Shown piece after piece: positions 56,844 to 64,000 of a stretch of DNA of 64,000 bases; the first letter of the stretch is position 1, and each line of letters starts with the position of its first letter. The stretch spans positions 7,617,983 through 7,681,982 of the forward strand of contig NC_087077.1 in NCBI RefSeq assembly GCF_026151205.1, in the 5' to 3' direction. The notes below the pieces were generated by a model. It saw only the letters and a list, made by a program, of their open reading frames with translations. It did not search any database and was not told the origin of the DNA. The stretch is from Bolinopsis microptera. Its lineage: Eukaryota > Ctenophora > Tentaculata > Lobata > Bolinopsidae. The position numbers and the translations under genes were made by a program.

Positions 56844-58616
56844 TCCTTGAAGGAATTACAAGTTTAAGTTCCTTCATATTATATTTGACTAACAAATGAC
56901 AGTTGTTTTGCATACTTCTTTATTTAAATTTACGATCACTGCAGCTTCGGTGTGTAAATCAAAACCATCTTTACCTGCAGCAATGTTTTGTAGGTCATCT
57001 AATCGACCTCTCAGTAACTACTCAGCTGTCTGTGCTGTGCATCTATCACCCACATTTAAGAATTTGTTTGTCTAACCTCACCCATGGATGCATCAGTAAC
57101 GGGTTTCACACTACCCATGCTTTTTGCCAGGTCCCCATTTGTATTATATTCCTATTCTCGCTACTTTCTCCAGACAAAAGTTTTTTGTAATTTTCAAAAT
57201 CTAGTTTAATGTTCAGTACTTTGTTAATCAAATTTAATTCACCTACCCATGAGCTTACAAGTACTACAACCAGTATCCCGATAGTATGGGATGAAATCGG
57301 GCATCTACTTTGACATTATTCAGTGAATAAATTGCTGATTCAAAGAAATAGTACAGATTGGTTAATCTTAATGAAATAATTAAAACTTTGTCCCCTAATT
57401 AATTTTATATGATTTCATTAGTTAAAAGCATGATTCTAAATGGTCAGAATTTTACTAGCATCAGTAACTGGGTCTCAGAGATTGTGCAGTGCATTAATCA
57501 GGATGGCTTCCGATTGGCTAGAATGTGATGTACATCATTATCTTGATTGGATGTCAGTTTCATTAAATCAACTCATATCTTTTATACCATGTTAATCTTC
57601 TCGTCGAGTATTGCATCACTTCGCCCACCACGTCCTCTGTGATGTTTTGTTTTTGCTGAGCTTGTCAAATTTGAAATCCTATCACTTGCACTTTTTTTGA
57701 TGATAATACCTCCGAATGATGAGGTTAAAAAACATGTAAATGCCAATTGTACCCAGTAGTACTACTTACAAGGCTGATATTAGTCTGACATAAACATGAG
57801 AGTAATGTAATAATCCCTTTTAATTTTAGAAGTTATTTAGTTAAGGGTTGAAGTTGTGTTATCCGGCCTCAAGCCATTTCACTTACAGTTCTTTTTCTGT
57901 ATCACCCATCTAACTCGTACTCCACCTCTCTATTTTATGACAGGAGCTGTTAATCCTGGTTGTGCTGGAATTACCTCTCAATCTTACATCTACTTGGATG
58001 AGATCATGCAATATGTGGCAACGTGAACTCCATTTGCAGTCTAATATATGATCTAACATTCTCTGGTTGCTCCAATGTCTAGTTCATCCTGTTTTTTATG
58101 GTGATCGTTAGCTTTGTGTCGTTTGTGTCATATTGAAATGCTGAGATTAAAATGCTGTCTTGTAGTTTAACGATACAAATTAGCCAATTTTATAACTTTT
58201 GTATCAAATTATATTATCGATGGATTCACCTAAAATCTATTGAGTGCACAATGGAAAATTTATTCGAAGTAATCATAAAATTACCCTATCTTAATGAAAT
58301 AATTAAAACTTGGTCTCCTAATTAATTATTATTAACGCTATTTCATCCCATTAGCTTAGAGCTTTAAAGCAAGCTCCTTATCGGTCAGAATTTTACTAGT
58401 GTCATGATAACTGATGACGTCATTATCTTGATAGTATCATTTATTTTAATGTAATCATATCATGTTTATTTATTTGCAGATTAGTTAATTAGTTTGTTCA
58501 TCACTTTCTCTACTACATTATGTTTGTACTAACCTAAGTTACTTGTCAAGTTTAATATTTTTTGTTGTTGTTGATAATAATTCTAACCTCAATAATTTTC
58601 TAGCAAGTCAATCAAC
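56844..58616. other. Upstream region of VCP with a diverged repeat pair
   Basis: No ORF of note. 57363-57480 and 58288-58440 share ATCTTAATGAAATAATTAAAACTT, CCTAATTAATT and GGTCAGAATTTTACTAG in the same order, a diverged direct repeat. The promoter of VCP should lie here, but no clear TATA or initiator could be chosen. Confidence 0.5.

Positions 58617-64000
<5,384 letters not shown>

Overview
This is a eukaryotic, invertebrate-type genomic window. It is AT-rich, its host genes have GT-AG introns, and more than half of its length is mobile or repetitive DNA. No organism can be named from the sequence alone. Compact genes, an intronless rhodopsin-like receptor and the mix of LINEs, Helitrons and MITEs would suit an early-branching animal such as a hydrozoan cnidarian, but that is an inference.

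Four host loci are secure. (1) A GRWD1/Rrb1 WD40 histone chaperone and ribosome-assembly gene lies on the minus strand (seven coding exons, 31651 down to 24409, 439 aa). Its 4.5-kb first intron contains an intronless class-A GPCR on the opposite strand (30067-31158). (2) Two tandem copies of the acidic ribosomal stalk protein P2 (RPLP2, minus, 31892-32230 and 32590-32928) lie just upstream of GRWD1. The P2 to GRWD1 gap is only 240 bp, which hints at polycistronic or trans-spliced expression. (3) The first eleven coding exons of VCP/p97 run from 58617 off the right edge (563 codons, reaching the D2 ATPase). GRWD1, P2 and VCP are ribosome/protein-homeostasis housekeeping genes.

Mobile DNA, left to right: decayed LTR-like and LINE remnants with a 1,245-bp tandem duplication (1.5-5.6 kb); a perfect 150-bp-arm palindrome (8.2-8.5 kb); a non-autonomous Helitron (9546-10339); TTAGGG-like and other MITE-like repeats (12.4-13.6 kb); a 10.1-kb giant foldback element (13853-23959); a LINE whose ORF1 joins an AlkB-like dioxygenase and an SGNH esterase (35172-37157), with ORF2 split by a 5.7-kb LTR retrotransposon that encodes only Gag and protease (37766-43458); two transposons with G/C-tract ends and 6-bp target duplications (47061-49365 and 52087-53627); a second Helitron (50573-51207); and several LINE or retroelement fragments (48.2-56.8 kb).

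The best candidate for something undescribed is the foldback element. It has two nearly identical inverted arms. Each arm carries its own TATA box, a divergently oriented ORF with hexapeptide repeats and a conserved in-frame UAA, and 315-bp tandem repeats that each contain a palindromic CRE-like site. A TTA flanks both ends and no transposase is visible.
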